From Gammaproteobacteria bacterium (GTDB lineage Bacteria; Pseudomonadota; Gammaproteobacteria; Pseudomonadales; Azotimanducaceae): a DNA stretch of 64,000 nucleotides. Below, one piece after another: positions 33,854 to 42,644 of this stretch. The notes below the pieces were generated by a model. The model did not search any database and had not been told where the DNA came from. It saw only the letters and a program-made list of their open reading frames with translations. Location: assembly GCA_026705345.1 (NCBI GenBank), contig JAPPAV010000030.1, positions 1 through 64,000 on the forward strand, given 5' to 3'. Position 1 is the stretch's first letter. The number at the start of each line of letters is the position of its first letter. The translations under genes were made by a program, and so were the position numbers.

Positions 33854-35212
33854 GTGAGGTGGTTCGTCTTCGGTGTAGTGGCCGCGCTGCTTTCCGCTGT
33901 GGGCCACGGCGGGGAGGCATCGCGGACCATGGCCATCGAGGTGTCGCCGGGCACTTCGAAGGTGGTCGGGTTCGACGCCGATGTCGGCGCGGCATTCATC
34001 GCCGACCCGGCGACGGCGGACGTCAACGTGCTCGACACCCGCACCCTGTTCGTACTCGGCATCGCGCCCGGGATCACCAGTCTCAAGGTCCACGATGCGA
34101 ATGGCGAACTGCTCGCCGCCTACGCGGTACGCGTCAACGCCCAGACCGAATACGCCAATACCGTCATTGACCGGGTGGTGGGCGACGACGGGGACGTGCG
34201 CGTTGAATCCGTGGGCAACGCGTTGTTCGTGAGCGGTTCCGCGAAGAGCCCGGCGCAGGCGGAACTGCTGCTGCGCGGGATCCGGGCGGTGAGCGGCGCG
34301 CCGGTGGTCGATGCCCTCACCACGGCTACGCCGCCGCAGGTCAACCTCGACGTCATGATCTCGGAGGTGTCCCGCAATGTCACACAGGAACTCGGCATCG
34401 ACTGGTCCATCGACCTGAACCCGTTCGAGATTCCACTGCGAACCTGGGCGACGGGGACGGGATTTCGCCTCGGCAGCGGCGCGTTGCAACTCGCCAACAT
34501 CGACGAAACCGGCGAGGTGGCGTTCGCGAACGAAGTCAATGAGCTCGGCGTCGTGATGCCCAATCCCCGGGGGGCGGAAGGCGGCGTCGTGCTGTCGCAT
34601 ACCAAGGAAATCAACAGCTCGAAATACCGCGCCACCGCGTTCATCGAAGCGCTCGCCCAGAACGGACTCGTCACGGTTCACGCCCGACCGAGTCTGACGA
34701 CGGTTAGCGGCGAACCGGCGGAGTTCTTTTCCGGTCTGGAGGTGCCGGTCCCGACCATCAGCGAACGCGGCGTGGTCGGCACCGAATATCGCCAGACCGG
34801 CGTGAGCCTGTCGTTCACGCCGACGGTACTGGACGAGGATCAGATCTCGCTGACCGTGCTGCCGCGCATTAGGGAGATCGCCGCCGGGGGCGCGACCATC
34901 GCCGGGGCGGTGGTGCCGAACATCAACGAACGCTCGGCATCGACCACCGTGGAACTCGGCAACGGCGAATCGATTGCCATCGCGGGGCTCTACCGGCGCA
35001 ACACCACGGCCAGCGACAGCGGCATCCCGGTGCTGAAGGACATTCCGGTCTGGGGTGGGTTGTTCCGCACGGGCAGGGAGACGAATCGATCCGTCGAACT
35101 CATCATCGTCGTCACACCGCGGATCGTCGCGGCCGTGCCCGATTTCTCGGTTGCGACGAGTCCCGATCCGTCCGCTGCCGCCCGTCAACTGGACAACGAG
35201 TTTTTCTATTGA
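33854..35212 (+). CDS. cpaC: Tad secretin CpaC/RcpA
   Basis: About 452 residues from GTG 33854 (signal peptide RWFVFGVVAALLSAVGHG); an ATG at 33716 would give 498. The N-terminal pilus-assembly domain (MAIEVSPGTSKVVGF, DVNVLDTRTLFVLGI) precedes a BON-like segment and a C-terminal secretin domain with VTVHARPSLTTVSGEPAEFFSG, GVSLSFTPTVLDEDQISL and ELIIVVTPRIV. It forms the outer-membrane pore for the Flp pilus. The region between the two possible starts contains hairpin repeat copy 3, so the original start may have been ATG 33716 before the repeat arrived, or the repeat lies in a leader. Confidence 0.88.
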   Translation: MRWFVFGVVAALLSAVGHGGEASRTMAIEVSPGTSKVVGFDADVGAAFIADPATADVNVLDTRTLFVLGIAPGITSLKVHDANGELLAAYAVRVNAQTEYANTVIDRVVGDDGDVRVESVGNALFVSGSAKSPAQAELLLRGIRAVSGAPVVDALTTATPPQVNLDVMISEVSRNVTQELGIDWSIDLNPFEIPLRTWATGTGFRLGSGALQLANIDETGEVAFANEVNELGVVMPNPRGAEGGVVLSHTKEINSSKYRATAFIEALAQNGLVTVHARPSLTTVSGEPAEFFSGLEVPVPTISERGVVGTEYRQTGVSLSFTPTVLDEDQISLTVLPRIREIAAGGATIAGAVVPNINERSASTTVELGNGESIAIAGLYRRNTTASDSGIPVLKDIPVWGGLFRTGRETNRSVELIIVVTPRIVAAVPDFSVATSPDPSAAARQLDNEFFY

Positions 35213-35223
35213 GGTCCTTTGCT

Positions 35224-35517
35224 ATGACTGTAGAGAAATCGAGATCGACCGGCTGGCGTGCCGCGCGGCAGTTGCTTCTGCCGGGCTCGTCCATGCTGCT
35301 CGCGTCGTGCACCGTTGCCGTGTCGCAGCTTGCGCCGAATCCGCCCGACGGCGAGTACCTTTCCCTGGTGCAGGAAGTGATGGCGGAGTCCGCCAAACGC
35401 GCCGAGCGGTCGGATTCTCAGCGCGCCGGGCAGGCCGTCAAGGCCGTGGCCGTCTGGCGCGGCGCTGGCGAATCGGGAGGCGAACCGAGCGCGAGCCTTC
35501 CCACACCGTCGCCTTGA
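35224..35517 (+). CDS. Small Tad-associated lipoprotein
   Basis: A 97-residue protein with a lipoprotein signal: the hydrophobic stretch LLLPGSSMLLAS followed by Cys (about residue 29). The mature part is short and polar, with a helical segment GEYLSLVQEVMAESAKRAER. It sits 11 nt after cpaC, where other Tad loci often carry the outer-membrane lipoprotein CpaD/RcpB, but it is too small for an obvious match. A pilotin or CpaD substitute is a guess from position. Confidence 0.65.
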   Translation: MTVEKSRSTGWRAARQLLLPGSSMLLASCTVAVSQLAPNPPDGEYLSLVQEVMAESAKRAERSDSQRAGQAVKAVAVWRGAGESGGEPSASLPTPSP

Positions 35518-35618
35518 CTTCCGGGACGGCGCCGGTGTTTTTGCGCAGGTCGCACCTGGCACGGCGGGTGAGCTCCCTGCCGGACGCCTGGCGTATTCGC
35601 GGGACGCACTAGAATCGG

Positions 35619-36710
35619 ATGGCAGGGACATTCGCGGCATTCCTGCACGACGCCGACAGTCGACGCATCGTCAAGGAACTGCATGACGAGGCAGTGATTC
35701 GTCGCGGTACGGTACGCACGGCGGCGCGCACCTGCGAAACCGAGTCCTCGGCGGACGTGGTGCTCGTGGATCTCGACGGCGAACAGAACCCGCTGGCGCA
35801 CATGGCGGCGTTGCTTCGCGTCTGCCGTCCCCAGACGGTCATCCTCGCCACGGGTTCGGAGAACAACGTCGCCCTCGCCAACGACCTCTACCGCGGCGGC
35901 GTCTTCCTGTACCTGCCGAAGCCGCTGGATCTCTCCGACCTTCGCCGCGGCCTGCGCGAGGTGGAGTCCGTGCACGACGAGGAGCCCCGACCGGAGATCC
36001 AGACCAGCCGGCTGGTTCTGGTGCTTGGCAAGGGGATGGGCACCAACACCGTGACCGCCTTGCTGGCGCGCCTGGCCGCCGAACGCGGACGGTACGTGAG
36101 TTGCCTGGATCTCGACGCCGATTTCGGTACGTTGGCGTTGGCGCTTGATACCCAACCCGAGCGTGGGTTGGCGCAGGCGCTGCAAAGTACCAACGGTTTC
36201 GCGATGGAACGGCTGCAGGCGAGGGTTTCCGATCGGATCGGCTTGATCGCGCATTCCTACGATCAGGCAGGCAGGCCACAAGCCGAGGAGGGACTACCCG
36301 GTCTGATCGAGGCGATGTCCTCCCAGGCGCACATGATCCTGACCTGCGGCGCTTCCCTCGGGCATGTCGAGGCGCTTCGCCATTTGACCACCGACCACAT
36401 CGTCGTGTTCGAACCGACGCCGGCGGGGGTATCGGTCGCGGCCCGTTGGCTGCGGATCCTGGAAGGCGCCAACCCCGCCCTGATCATGAACCATGCCCGT
36501 CCGCTGCCGCAGATCCTAAGCCAGGAACAGATCCGAAATTCCCTGGGAGACCGCGCCCCCGACGTGGAACTCCCGTATATCAAGACCATGGCACGGTCCA
36601 TGGCTTTCGGCGAACCGGAGAAGGCCATCTCGCGCCGAGAGCGCGAGTCGCTTGACCGGCTTCTCAACCCATTGGTGGGATTGGCTTCGGGAGAAGAAAA
36701 CGCGGCCTAA
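35619..36710 (+). CDS. cpaE: CpaE/TadZ-like pilus localisation ATPase
   Basis: A 363-residue protein. Residues 1-115 form a receiver-like domain (VVLVDLDGE and LPKPLDLSDL in the places of the phospho-Asp and Lys). Residues about 125-345 form a MinD/ParA-type domain beginning LVLVLGKGMGTNTVTALLA, then CLDLDADFGTLALALD. The deviant P-loop reads GKGMGTNT: the Walker lysine position holds Asn, as in other atypical TadZ/CpaE proteins. It would position the Tad machine at the pole. It lies between the small lipoprotein and the opposite-strand TPR gene. Confidence 0.85.
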   Translation: MAGTFAAFLHDADSRRIVKELHDEAVIRRGTVRTAARTCETESSADVVLVDLDGEQNPLAHMAALLRVCRPQTVILATGSENNVALANDLYRGGVFLYLPKPLDLSDLRRGLREVESVHDEEPRPEIQTSRLVLVLGKGMGTNTVTALLARLAAERGRYVSCLDLDADFGTLALALDTQPERGLAQALQSTNGFAMERLQARVSDRIGLIAHSYDQAGRPQAEEGLPGLIEAMSSQAHMILTCGASLGHVEALRHLTTDHIVVFEPTPAGVSVAARWLRILEGANPALIMNHARPLPQILSQEQIRNSLGDRAPDVELPYIKTMARSMAFGEPEKAISRRERESLDRLLNPLVGLASGEENAA

Positions 36711-36739
36711 CAAGAGGCAACGTGTTTCCGCGGGTTTTT

Positions 36740-38374
36740 CTACCGGGCGGCAATCTGTCGCAGTACCGCCGGTTGCACATCCGCGTCCACCGGGCCGATG
36801 CGAACTCGGTAAAGCGTAGGTTCAGATCCCCGCGCGACTTCGCTCAGTGTCACCGGATGATGGGTCAGGCGGCGCAGTTTGGATACCAGCGCCACGGCCG
36901 CGTCGTGGTTTGCGTACGCGCCGACCTGCAGGAAGCCGACGCCGTCTTCGACGACGCGAATGGGCGCCTCGGTGCTTCTGTCGGGCAGCGGTTCAGGTCG
37001 CTTCGACACGATGGCGGTAGCAGGGTCGGCCGGTGGCGGATAGTCATCGTCCCGAACTCGCGGAATAGCTAGCCGAGTGGCATCCACGCCAAGATCCACG
37101 GCCAAGGCGGACAGAATCTCCGCCGATGGAATCGGTCCGATGCGGACCCGGTAGATGGGATCGCCGGGGCTGTCGTTCGAGTCGATCCGAACGGGAAGCC
37201 GAACCGCCTCGAGCAGGCGGGATTTGGACCTTTCCGCGTTTTGTCGTCGGGCGAACGCACCGACCTGCAGGAACTCGCCAGTTTCGAGGCGTACCAGGAA
37301 AGCGCCGGGGAAGGCACTAGGGAAAGCGGGGGGCGGCTTGGTGTCTTGCGCCTGTGCTGTTTGACTAGCGGCGGGATTCGCAGCGCGTTCCCCAGCTACT
37401 TGTGCTGTCGCACCGGGCGCCTGCTGCCCTTGGCGGGTCTCTTTCGGGTCGGCCAGCGCTGGCACGGGGTCGGTTGCTTCGCCGCCGAGCGGGGCTGCGG
37501 ATGCGACGGCGTCGAGGGGCAGGTTGGATTCCACTGTCGGTGTCACCGGTGATTCCACGTCGGCGGGGACCTCCGGTGGTTCGATCGGTTCGGGGGCTTC
37601 AGTCGCGGGAGCCTCGGCAGTCTCGCCGCCCGAACCGGATGATCCGAAGTCCGGCACCGGTTCGGCGTCTTCGGTCGATGGCGATGCCACGACCTGCTCC
37701 GCTACGGACTGTTCCATCAATGGCACCGGTGTCGCTGGCCAAGACTGCTGCCCGCCGGTCGACGCAGTCTCCGCGTTGCGTCCCGGTGGCTCGACCCCGG
37801 TCTCCTCCGGCGTCGTTGCCATCGCAGTGGACACGGAATCCGCTGGACGGTAATTCGACGCCAGCTTCAGCGACCGCGCCAGGTTGCCGTGGAATCTCTC
37901 TTCGTTCGGAAGCCGGAGCACAGCCAGTTCCAACGACGCCACCGCTTCATGGAGATCGCCTTCCAGTAAATTGACGATGCCGATGCCGTTGAATCCCCAC
38001 GCGGCATTCGAATTCGAAGCATTCTCCGCGGGATCGACCAGATGGTCGAAACTGCGTCGTGCAGATTCCAGGTCTCCCGCGGCCAGTGCGGCCCGGGCGT
38101 GCGCAAGCAGGGCGACATGTCTCGCCTCGAGACTCCCGGCGTGTCCGACGGCGGCCAGGTACCAGTTCGCGGCCTGGGACGGGGCGTGTTTGGCCAGCGC
38201 GACATCGCCCAATCCCATCCGCGCGTCTACCGAACCCGGGTCGATCTCCAGTAGCCGCGTATAAAGGCGTCGCGCGGTTTCCCATTGGCCGGCGTCGAGG
38301 GCCGCCTTCGCCATGGGCAGAACTGCGTTCTCGATACGGGCGACGCGCAGCCTCTCGTGCTCCGGCGGCATCAT
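36740..38374 (-). CDS. TPR protein with two C-terminal SPOR domains (TadD-like), probable lipoprotein
   Basis: 544 residues from ATG 38374. Residues about 15-165 hold TPR units (GQWETARRLYTRLLEIDPGSVDARMG is a clear one, with TadD-like spacing). A low-complexity Pro/Glu/Ala linker follows, then two SPOR repeats: GEFLQVGAFARRQNAE to YRVRIGPIPS, and GFLQVGAYANHDAA to YRVRIGPVDA. SPOR domains bind denuded peptidoglycan at division sites. Reading upstream of the ATG in frame gives SVSILASAILFSAC, a good lipobox, but no ATG, GTG or TTG precedes it before a stop, so the true start may be a rare ATT codon or may be damaged. It is encoded against the pilus operon. Confidence 0.75.
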   Translation of the reverse strand: MMPPEHERLRVARIENAVLPMAKAALDAGQWETARRLYTRLLEIDPGSVDARMGLGDVALAKHAPSQAANWYLAAVGHAGSLEARHVALLAHARAALAAGDLESARRSFDHLVDPAENASNSNAAWGFNGIGIVNLLEGDLHEAVASLELAVLRLPNEERFHGNLARSLKLASNYRPADSVSTAMATTPEETGVEPPGRNAETASTGGQQSWPATPVPLMEQSVAEQVVASPSTEDAEPVPDFGSSGSGGETAEAPATEAPEPIEPPEVPADVESPVTPTVESNLPLDAVASAAPLGGEATDPVPALADPKETRQGQQAPGATAQVAGERAANPAASQTAQAQDTKPPPAFPSAFPGAFLVRLETGEFLQVGAFARRQNAERSKSRLLEAVRLPVRIDSNDSPGDPIYRVRIGPIPSAEILSALAVDLGVDATRLAIPRVRDDDYPPPADPATAIVSKRPEPLPDRSTEAPIRVVEDGVGFLQVGAYANHDAAVALVSKLRRLTHHPVTLSEVARGSEPTLYRVRIGPVDADVQPAVLRQIAAR

Positions 38375-38617
38375 CGTACAGGCAGAAAACAGTATCGCCG
38401 ACGCTAGGATGCTGACCGAAATGGCGTGATGGGGGCGATAAGCGAGTCGAATTAGACGTGAGTTACTGAAAAAAATTTAATCCGCTCCTAGCCCCTCGAA
38501 AGGTGACGGTGTATAGTATTCGAACTCTCTCATGCGACGCAAGGTAAGCTTTTACTAATACAGCTATTTTTAGAATTTTAAAAAGTTCGAGTAATGTGAG
38601 AGAGGAATGTAAGCGCA
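38375..38617. promoter_or_regulatory. Divergent promoter region between the TPR-SPOR gene and tadE, with inverted repeat over the tadE ribosome-binding site
   Basis: This 243-nt region is AT-rich. TATAGT at 38512-38517 looks like a plus-strand -10 box. An 8-bp inverted repeat follows: CTCTCTCA at 38525-38532 and TGAGAGAG at 38597-38604, the latter overlapping the GAGAGG Shine-Dalgarno of tadE. A transcript starting near 38524 would begin with the left arm and could fold over the ribosome-binding site. Confidence 0.45.
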
Positions 38618-39106
38618 ATGTTCTTGGTGCGACCCGTCCGGGAGTCAGGCGTAATCGCGATCGAGTTTGGTCTGACGCTGTTGGTCTTCCTCCCGTTGCT
38701 GTTTGCCGTTGGGGAATTCTACCGTCTGTCGCTTTGCGACCAGGCGCTCGCCCGAGGGGCTCACCTCGCGGCGAGGGCAGCTGGCGGCGACCCGGATAAT
38801 TGCGCCTCGGCGGCGCGGGCGGCTTTCGAGGGAGATTCCCTGGCCGGTTGGCTGTTCGATCGGAACGACGATGGAAGTATCGGGTTCGTGTCCGGGGCAG
38901 GCCCGGATGGCTCGTCGGCCCAGGAGGTGCGCATCGACATCAGTTCCGACGACGGTGACCTCTCCAACGGCGTGGATTTCGCGGATTCGTTGTGTGGTAG
39001 CGAGGGAAGTTGGATCAGGGTCGAAATCGTGGTTTCCGTGCGGGCGCGTTTTACGTTTCAGGAGATGCCGAGAAAACAGGTCAGCTGGGCGGTGAACCAG
39101 GCGTGA
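38618..39106 (+). CDS. tadE: TadE-like pseudopilin
   Basis: A 162-residue protein. A short leader ending in Gly precedes VIAIEFGLTLLVFLPLLFAV, a pilin-like hydrophobic segment with Glu at position +5. The C-terminal domain is small and polar with two cysteines (CASAARAA and SLCGSEG). TadE proteins are minor pilins processed by the A24 peptidase. Its stop overlaps the GTG of the next gene (GTGA), as is usual for the TadE/TadF pair. Confidence 0.85.
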   Translation: MFLVRPVRESGVIAIEFGLTLLVFLPLLFAVGEFYRLSLCDQALARGAHLAARAAGGDPDNCASAARAAFEGDSLAGWLFDRNDDGSIGFVSGAGPDGSSAQEVRIDISSDDGDLSNGVDFADSLCGSEGSWIRVEIVVSVRARFTFQEMPRKQVSWAVNQA

Positions 39107-39912
39107 GGAACGGTCGGCTACCCGCACGGGTAGGGCGCGGCGGCTTGCCGGGGAATACCCGCCTGCGGTTGGCCCGGGGGACGGTGTTTGGCACCGGATC
39201 GTGCCGGCGGTACTCGGGTTCGGCCACGGTGGAGCTTGTGTTCGTCGTCCCCTTCGTGCTGATCATCCTGGCCGCGGTGTGGGATCTGCGCGAGTACATC
39301 GCCTATCGGACGGAGTTGGCGCGCGAGATGTATGTCGTGGCGGAGGTGATCGCCGACCATCCCGAGGGATCGGCGCCGCCATTCGAGCGGGCGATCGGAT
39401 CAGCGGTGGATCGACTTCGGGAACAGAGCAGATCCGGGGTGATCCGCGGCGCGGCGGTCGTTCGCGGAACGCAGCGTCCCGACGGGTCGGCTTGCCCGGC
39501 GGACGAATGGTGCCTGCCAATGGTCTCGGCCGTCTGGCCCGCCGCCGACAACACGACGGCAGGCAGGTGGTCCTCGACGAGCGACAACGCTTGTGCGGAT
39601 CTAGGGAACTCATTGCCCGCTCTGGACGGGCACTTCACGTTGGAACACAAGAAGGTGTTGCCGAACGAAGGCGCGGACCCCGACGGCGACGGGCCGGAGG
39701 TCGCACCCGCCGAGAAGGACTGGATCAGTCGCAGCTTGAGCGATACCGAATGGTGGGTCATCGTGGACACCTGCGTCGATCCGGAGCCGGGATTGTTCAT
39801 CGGAAAGATGACGAACCTTGCGGCACGCATGTTCGACACCTCGTTCGTCCTGCGCAGAAGGGCGGTTTGGGGATCGATTCATGACCGAACCGACTGCGAA
39901 TGGTGTGGGTAG
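39103..39912 (+). CDS. TadF/TadE-like minor pilin protein
   Basis: 269 residues from GTG 39103, which overlaps the tadE stop. A 35-residue basic leader ends CRRYSG, followed by SATVELVFVVPFVLIILAAV, again with Glu +5 after Gly. The extracytoplasmic domain contains conserved cysteines (SACPADEWCLP, DNACADLGN, VDTCVDPEPG). It would be a minor pseudopilin of the Tad system. It overlaps the start of the vWA protein by 32 nt. Confidence 0.8.
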   Translation: MRNGRLPARVGRGGLPGNTRLRLARGTVFGTGSCRRYSGSATVELVFVVPFVLIILAAVWDLREYIAYRTELAREMYVVAEVIADHPEGSAPPFERAIGSAVDRLREQSRSGVIRGAAVVRGTQRPDGSACPADEWCLPMVSAVWPAADNTTAGRWSSTSDNACADLGNSLPALDGHFTLEHKKVLPNEGADPDGDGPEVAPAEKDWISRSLSDTEWWVIVDTCVDPEPGLFIGKMTNLAARMFDTSFVLRRRAVWGSIHDRTDCEWCG

Positions 39913-42529
39913 CGTGAAACGGCGCGGGACTCCCGGGACTAGGCGGGAAATGCCCCGTCGCCGCTGGCCGAGGCGGACATCGGGAGATTCGCCGACTCTG
40001 TGGATACGGGGCACGTTGGTGTCCTATGCCCGATCGAGTCACGGCGGCGCCATTCTGGTCGGCGGCGCGTTCATCATCGCGGCGATGGCGAGCGTCGGGG
40101 CCGTGATGTCCAACTACGCCTGGCGGGAAGCCCAGGCAGAGGAACTTCGGGCCGCGACGCGGGCGGCGGTTTCCGTCGCCGGTCCACTCCTCGGGGGTGC
40201 CGGCGGTGCCCTGGTAACGCAGATCAAGGAGAAGGTGGCGGCATTCTCGTCGGCCCTCATGCCCGGTCTGTCCGTGACAGCCGACGACGTGGCCGTTACG
40301 CACGACGGCGATGCCGACGTCACGACCATCGTCGTCGGCGGCGCCTACGACTTCGATAACATCTGGGCGACGGGCGGCGGCGATGCGTCGGTGTCGAACA
40401 CGGTCAAGGTTCGACTGGAGTCGGAACAGTACGAGGTCGCTCTTGCGTTGGACGTGTCGAAGTCGATGGATGTGTCCCTGACGGGTGGTACGACCCGGAT
40501 CGCCGGTTTGAAGACGGCGATCGAGAACGTCGTCGACACCCTCGAGTCGGCGGGGGCGACGACGCCAGGGAGCGTACTCGTCTCCGTCGTTCCCTACTCC
40601 CCGGCCGTAAACGTCGCGGACACGTGCAATCCCGACCCCGTTACCGGCGCGTGTCGGGCGGCACGCTCCGCCGGAAAGGAACGCTACGTGCGCATGCTTG
40701 CCGGGGCGGAGGGCACGATGACCGAGACGCTCACCGGTGCCAAGTCTGATAGGGATGCCAACGTTGGCGGACATTGGGTGGATACGTTCCACCACTACGG
40801 CGCAGGCACCGGTCTCGGTCCATTGCGCCGCCAGTACCTGCCATCGGATCTACTCGATAACCGCGACTGGGACCTTCGGCGGACAGACGTGGACGTCGAT
40901 GTCTCGGCCCAGGTTCCGGGCTTGGGGACCTGGACCGTCGACGACGTGGATTTCTGGAACGGCTGCGTGATGGCGCGATGGGGCGCGTACTGGTACACAA
41001 CGGCGAGGGGACCGGGCTGGACCCCCGACCTCGCCGGCAATTGGCCGGCCACGAGAGCCGTCGCCGCTTGGAGCGCGGGCGGGACACCACTGCCGGCAAC
41101 CACCCCGTTGCACCTATCGGACGCACCGCCCGACGGCAACTCTCCCGAAACGCTGTTCACTGCCTATTCGTGGCCGGATGCCCGGATCAGCGGCCGGGCG
41201 GATGGGTGGCTGCAGAACACGGTGATCGAGTTGCTCCATCCAGACGTCATGAGCGTGGCTCCCGTGGTCGCGGACAACGACTGGTCCTTGGTCGGCAACG
41301 GGGGCGACGTGTTCTGCCCCAAGGTTCCAATCATCCCCCTGACGGAGAACCTCGATCTGATTCGCAGCACGGTCCGCAGCCTACAGACAACGGACCTCTA
41401 CGATTCGGGCTCCGGAGACCTCCCCGCTACCTACATGAACCTGGGCATGGTGTGGGCGCTACGTACCCTATCGCCCCTTTGGCAGGGCGTCTGGGACGTC
41501 CGGGACGTGAGCAACGGGCAACGACCCGGCGTTCCCTGTGCACCGGGAGAGACACAAAGCCAATGCAATCCGTCCCTTGAGAAGTCGATCGTTCTCGTGT
41601 CCGATGGCGCGAACTACATGGGGGAAGTGGCCTCGCGCCTTTTCTCCAGCCACGGTCTGGCAAGCAATCCCAGTTTCAGCGACCGCGAGTGGACCTGCGG
41701 CAAAACCGACATCCCTTCCTATCTGGAGGCAGACGCTCTTTCTACCGCTGATGAATTCAACGCCTACTTTCGCTCTCCATACGTGGATGCCGACCTGGTG
41801 GACTCGGAAGGGCAATGGAACGATGCAGGGCGGGAGCGGTTTGCCGAGGCGTTTCTCCGATTCGCCACCGCGGACAATGTCGATTTCTACGGCTATTCGG
41901 AACCCGAAGCGGATTCCCCGGAACGCCGAAACGACATCGTGAACACGTTGGCATCCGCAGCCTCCGGCAGTGCGCCTACACCATGGCAGTTGTTTCGGGG
42001 TTGGGATGCTGGGGTGATCGATGCCATCGTCGGCGAAGATGCCTTCGGATTCGACGGTCGGCCCACGCTTGTGGGGAGCCGTTGCGCGCCGTCGTCGACC
42101 TTCAGCGTGTACGGCCGTGCCGGTGACCTGGTCTACATGGGCGACGTGGGCCCCGACGCGCTGACCGACCCGGCACCGGTCTCGGGCGTGTCTCCCTACG
42201 AGACCGCAAGCCTCTCGGCGACGGTCGTCGGACCGTTCGGCTCCTCTACAGGAGCCTCTAGCATCAAAGCGGAGCTTAACTCCCGCCTCGACGAGTGGTT
42301 GCTGGAGGCGTGCCGCATCGCGGGCGCCCGGCGGGTACGCATCAATGCCGTGTTCATCGGCGATCCGGTATTCAACGCACAACAGGTCCAGACGTTGGAG
42401 CAATGCGTCGATGCGGCGGGAGGGGATCCCGACGTGGCCGAGGTATTCGTTACGCCAACGGCAGCCGAGCTGGATAGCGCATTCGAGGACCTGTTCACGA
42501 TTCGAAGAAACCTCCGTTTCCTAAACTAA
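39881..42529 (+). CDS. TadG-like protein with von Willebrand A domain
   Basis: An 882-residue protein from ATG 39881. The N-terminus is basic, and one membrane helix (about 56-78, GAILVGGAFIIAAMASVGAVM) is the Flp/Tad-like anchor of TadG. From about residue 184 comes a vWA domain, VALALDVSKSMD, in which D191-x-S193-x-S195 is the MIDAS motif. A long, cysteine-containing insert and a C-terminal portion (RINAVFIGDPVFNAQQVQTLEQC, then AAELDSAFEDLF) complete the vWA fold. Such proteins may act as tip adhesins or assembly factors. At 882 residues it is much larger than classic TadG. Confidence 0.82.
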   Translation: MTEPTANGVGSVKRRGTPGTRREMPRRRWPRRTSGDSPTLWIRGTLVSYARSSHGGAILVGGAFIIAAMASVGAVMSNYAWREAQAEELRAATRAAVSVAGPLLGGAGGALVTQIKEKVAAFSSALMPGLSVTADDVAVTHDGDADVTTIVVGGAYDFDNIWATGGGDASVSNTVKVRLESEQYEVALALDVSKSMDVSLTGGTTRIAGLKTAIENVVDTLESAGATTPGSVLVSVVPYSPAVNVADTCNPDPVTGACRAARSAGKERYVRMLAGAEGTMTETLTGAKSDRDANVGGHWVDTFHHYGAGTGLGPLRRQYLPSDLLDNRDWDLRRTDVDVDVSAQVPGLGTWTVDDVDFWNGCVMARWGAYWYTTARGPGWTPDLAGNWPATRAVAAWSAGGTPLPATTPLHLSDAPPDGNSPETLFTAYSWPDARISGRADGWLQNTVIELLHPDVMSVAPVVADNDWSLVGNGGDVFCPKVPIIPLTENLDLIRSTVRSLQTTDLYDSGSGDLPATYMNLGMVWALRTLSPLWQGVWDVRDVSNGQRPGVPCAPGETQSQCNPSLEKSIVLVSDGANYMGEVASRLFSSHGLASNPSFSDREWTCGKTDIPSYLEADALSTADEFNAYFRSPYVDADLVDSEGQWNDAGRERFAEAFLRFATADNVDFYGYSEPEADSPERRNDIVNTLASAASGSAPTPWQLFRGWDAGVIDAIVGEDAFGFDGRPTLVGSRCAPSSTFSVYGRAGDLVYMGDVGPDALTDPAPVSGVSPYETASLSATVVGPFGSSTGASSIKAELNSRLDEWLLEACRIAGARRVRINAVFIGDPVFNAQQVQTLEQCVDAAGGDPDVAEVFVTPTAAELDSAFEDLFTIRRNLRFLN

Positions 42530-42644
42530 TCCTTGGTTTTTGTATGACTCAGGGGCTATTTCGAATGATTTTGTGTTTTTCTATCGAGCACGGTGTCCGA
42601 TGAAACACCGATGGATTGTTGGAACCTTCTTGGAGTAAAAGAAA

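Noticed and set aside
33800-35188. 462-codon minus-strand ORF
   Set aside because: Antisense shadow of the cpaC secretin.
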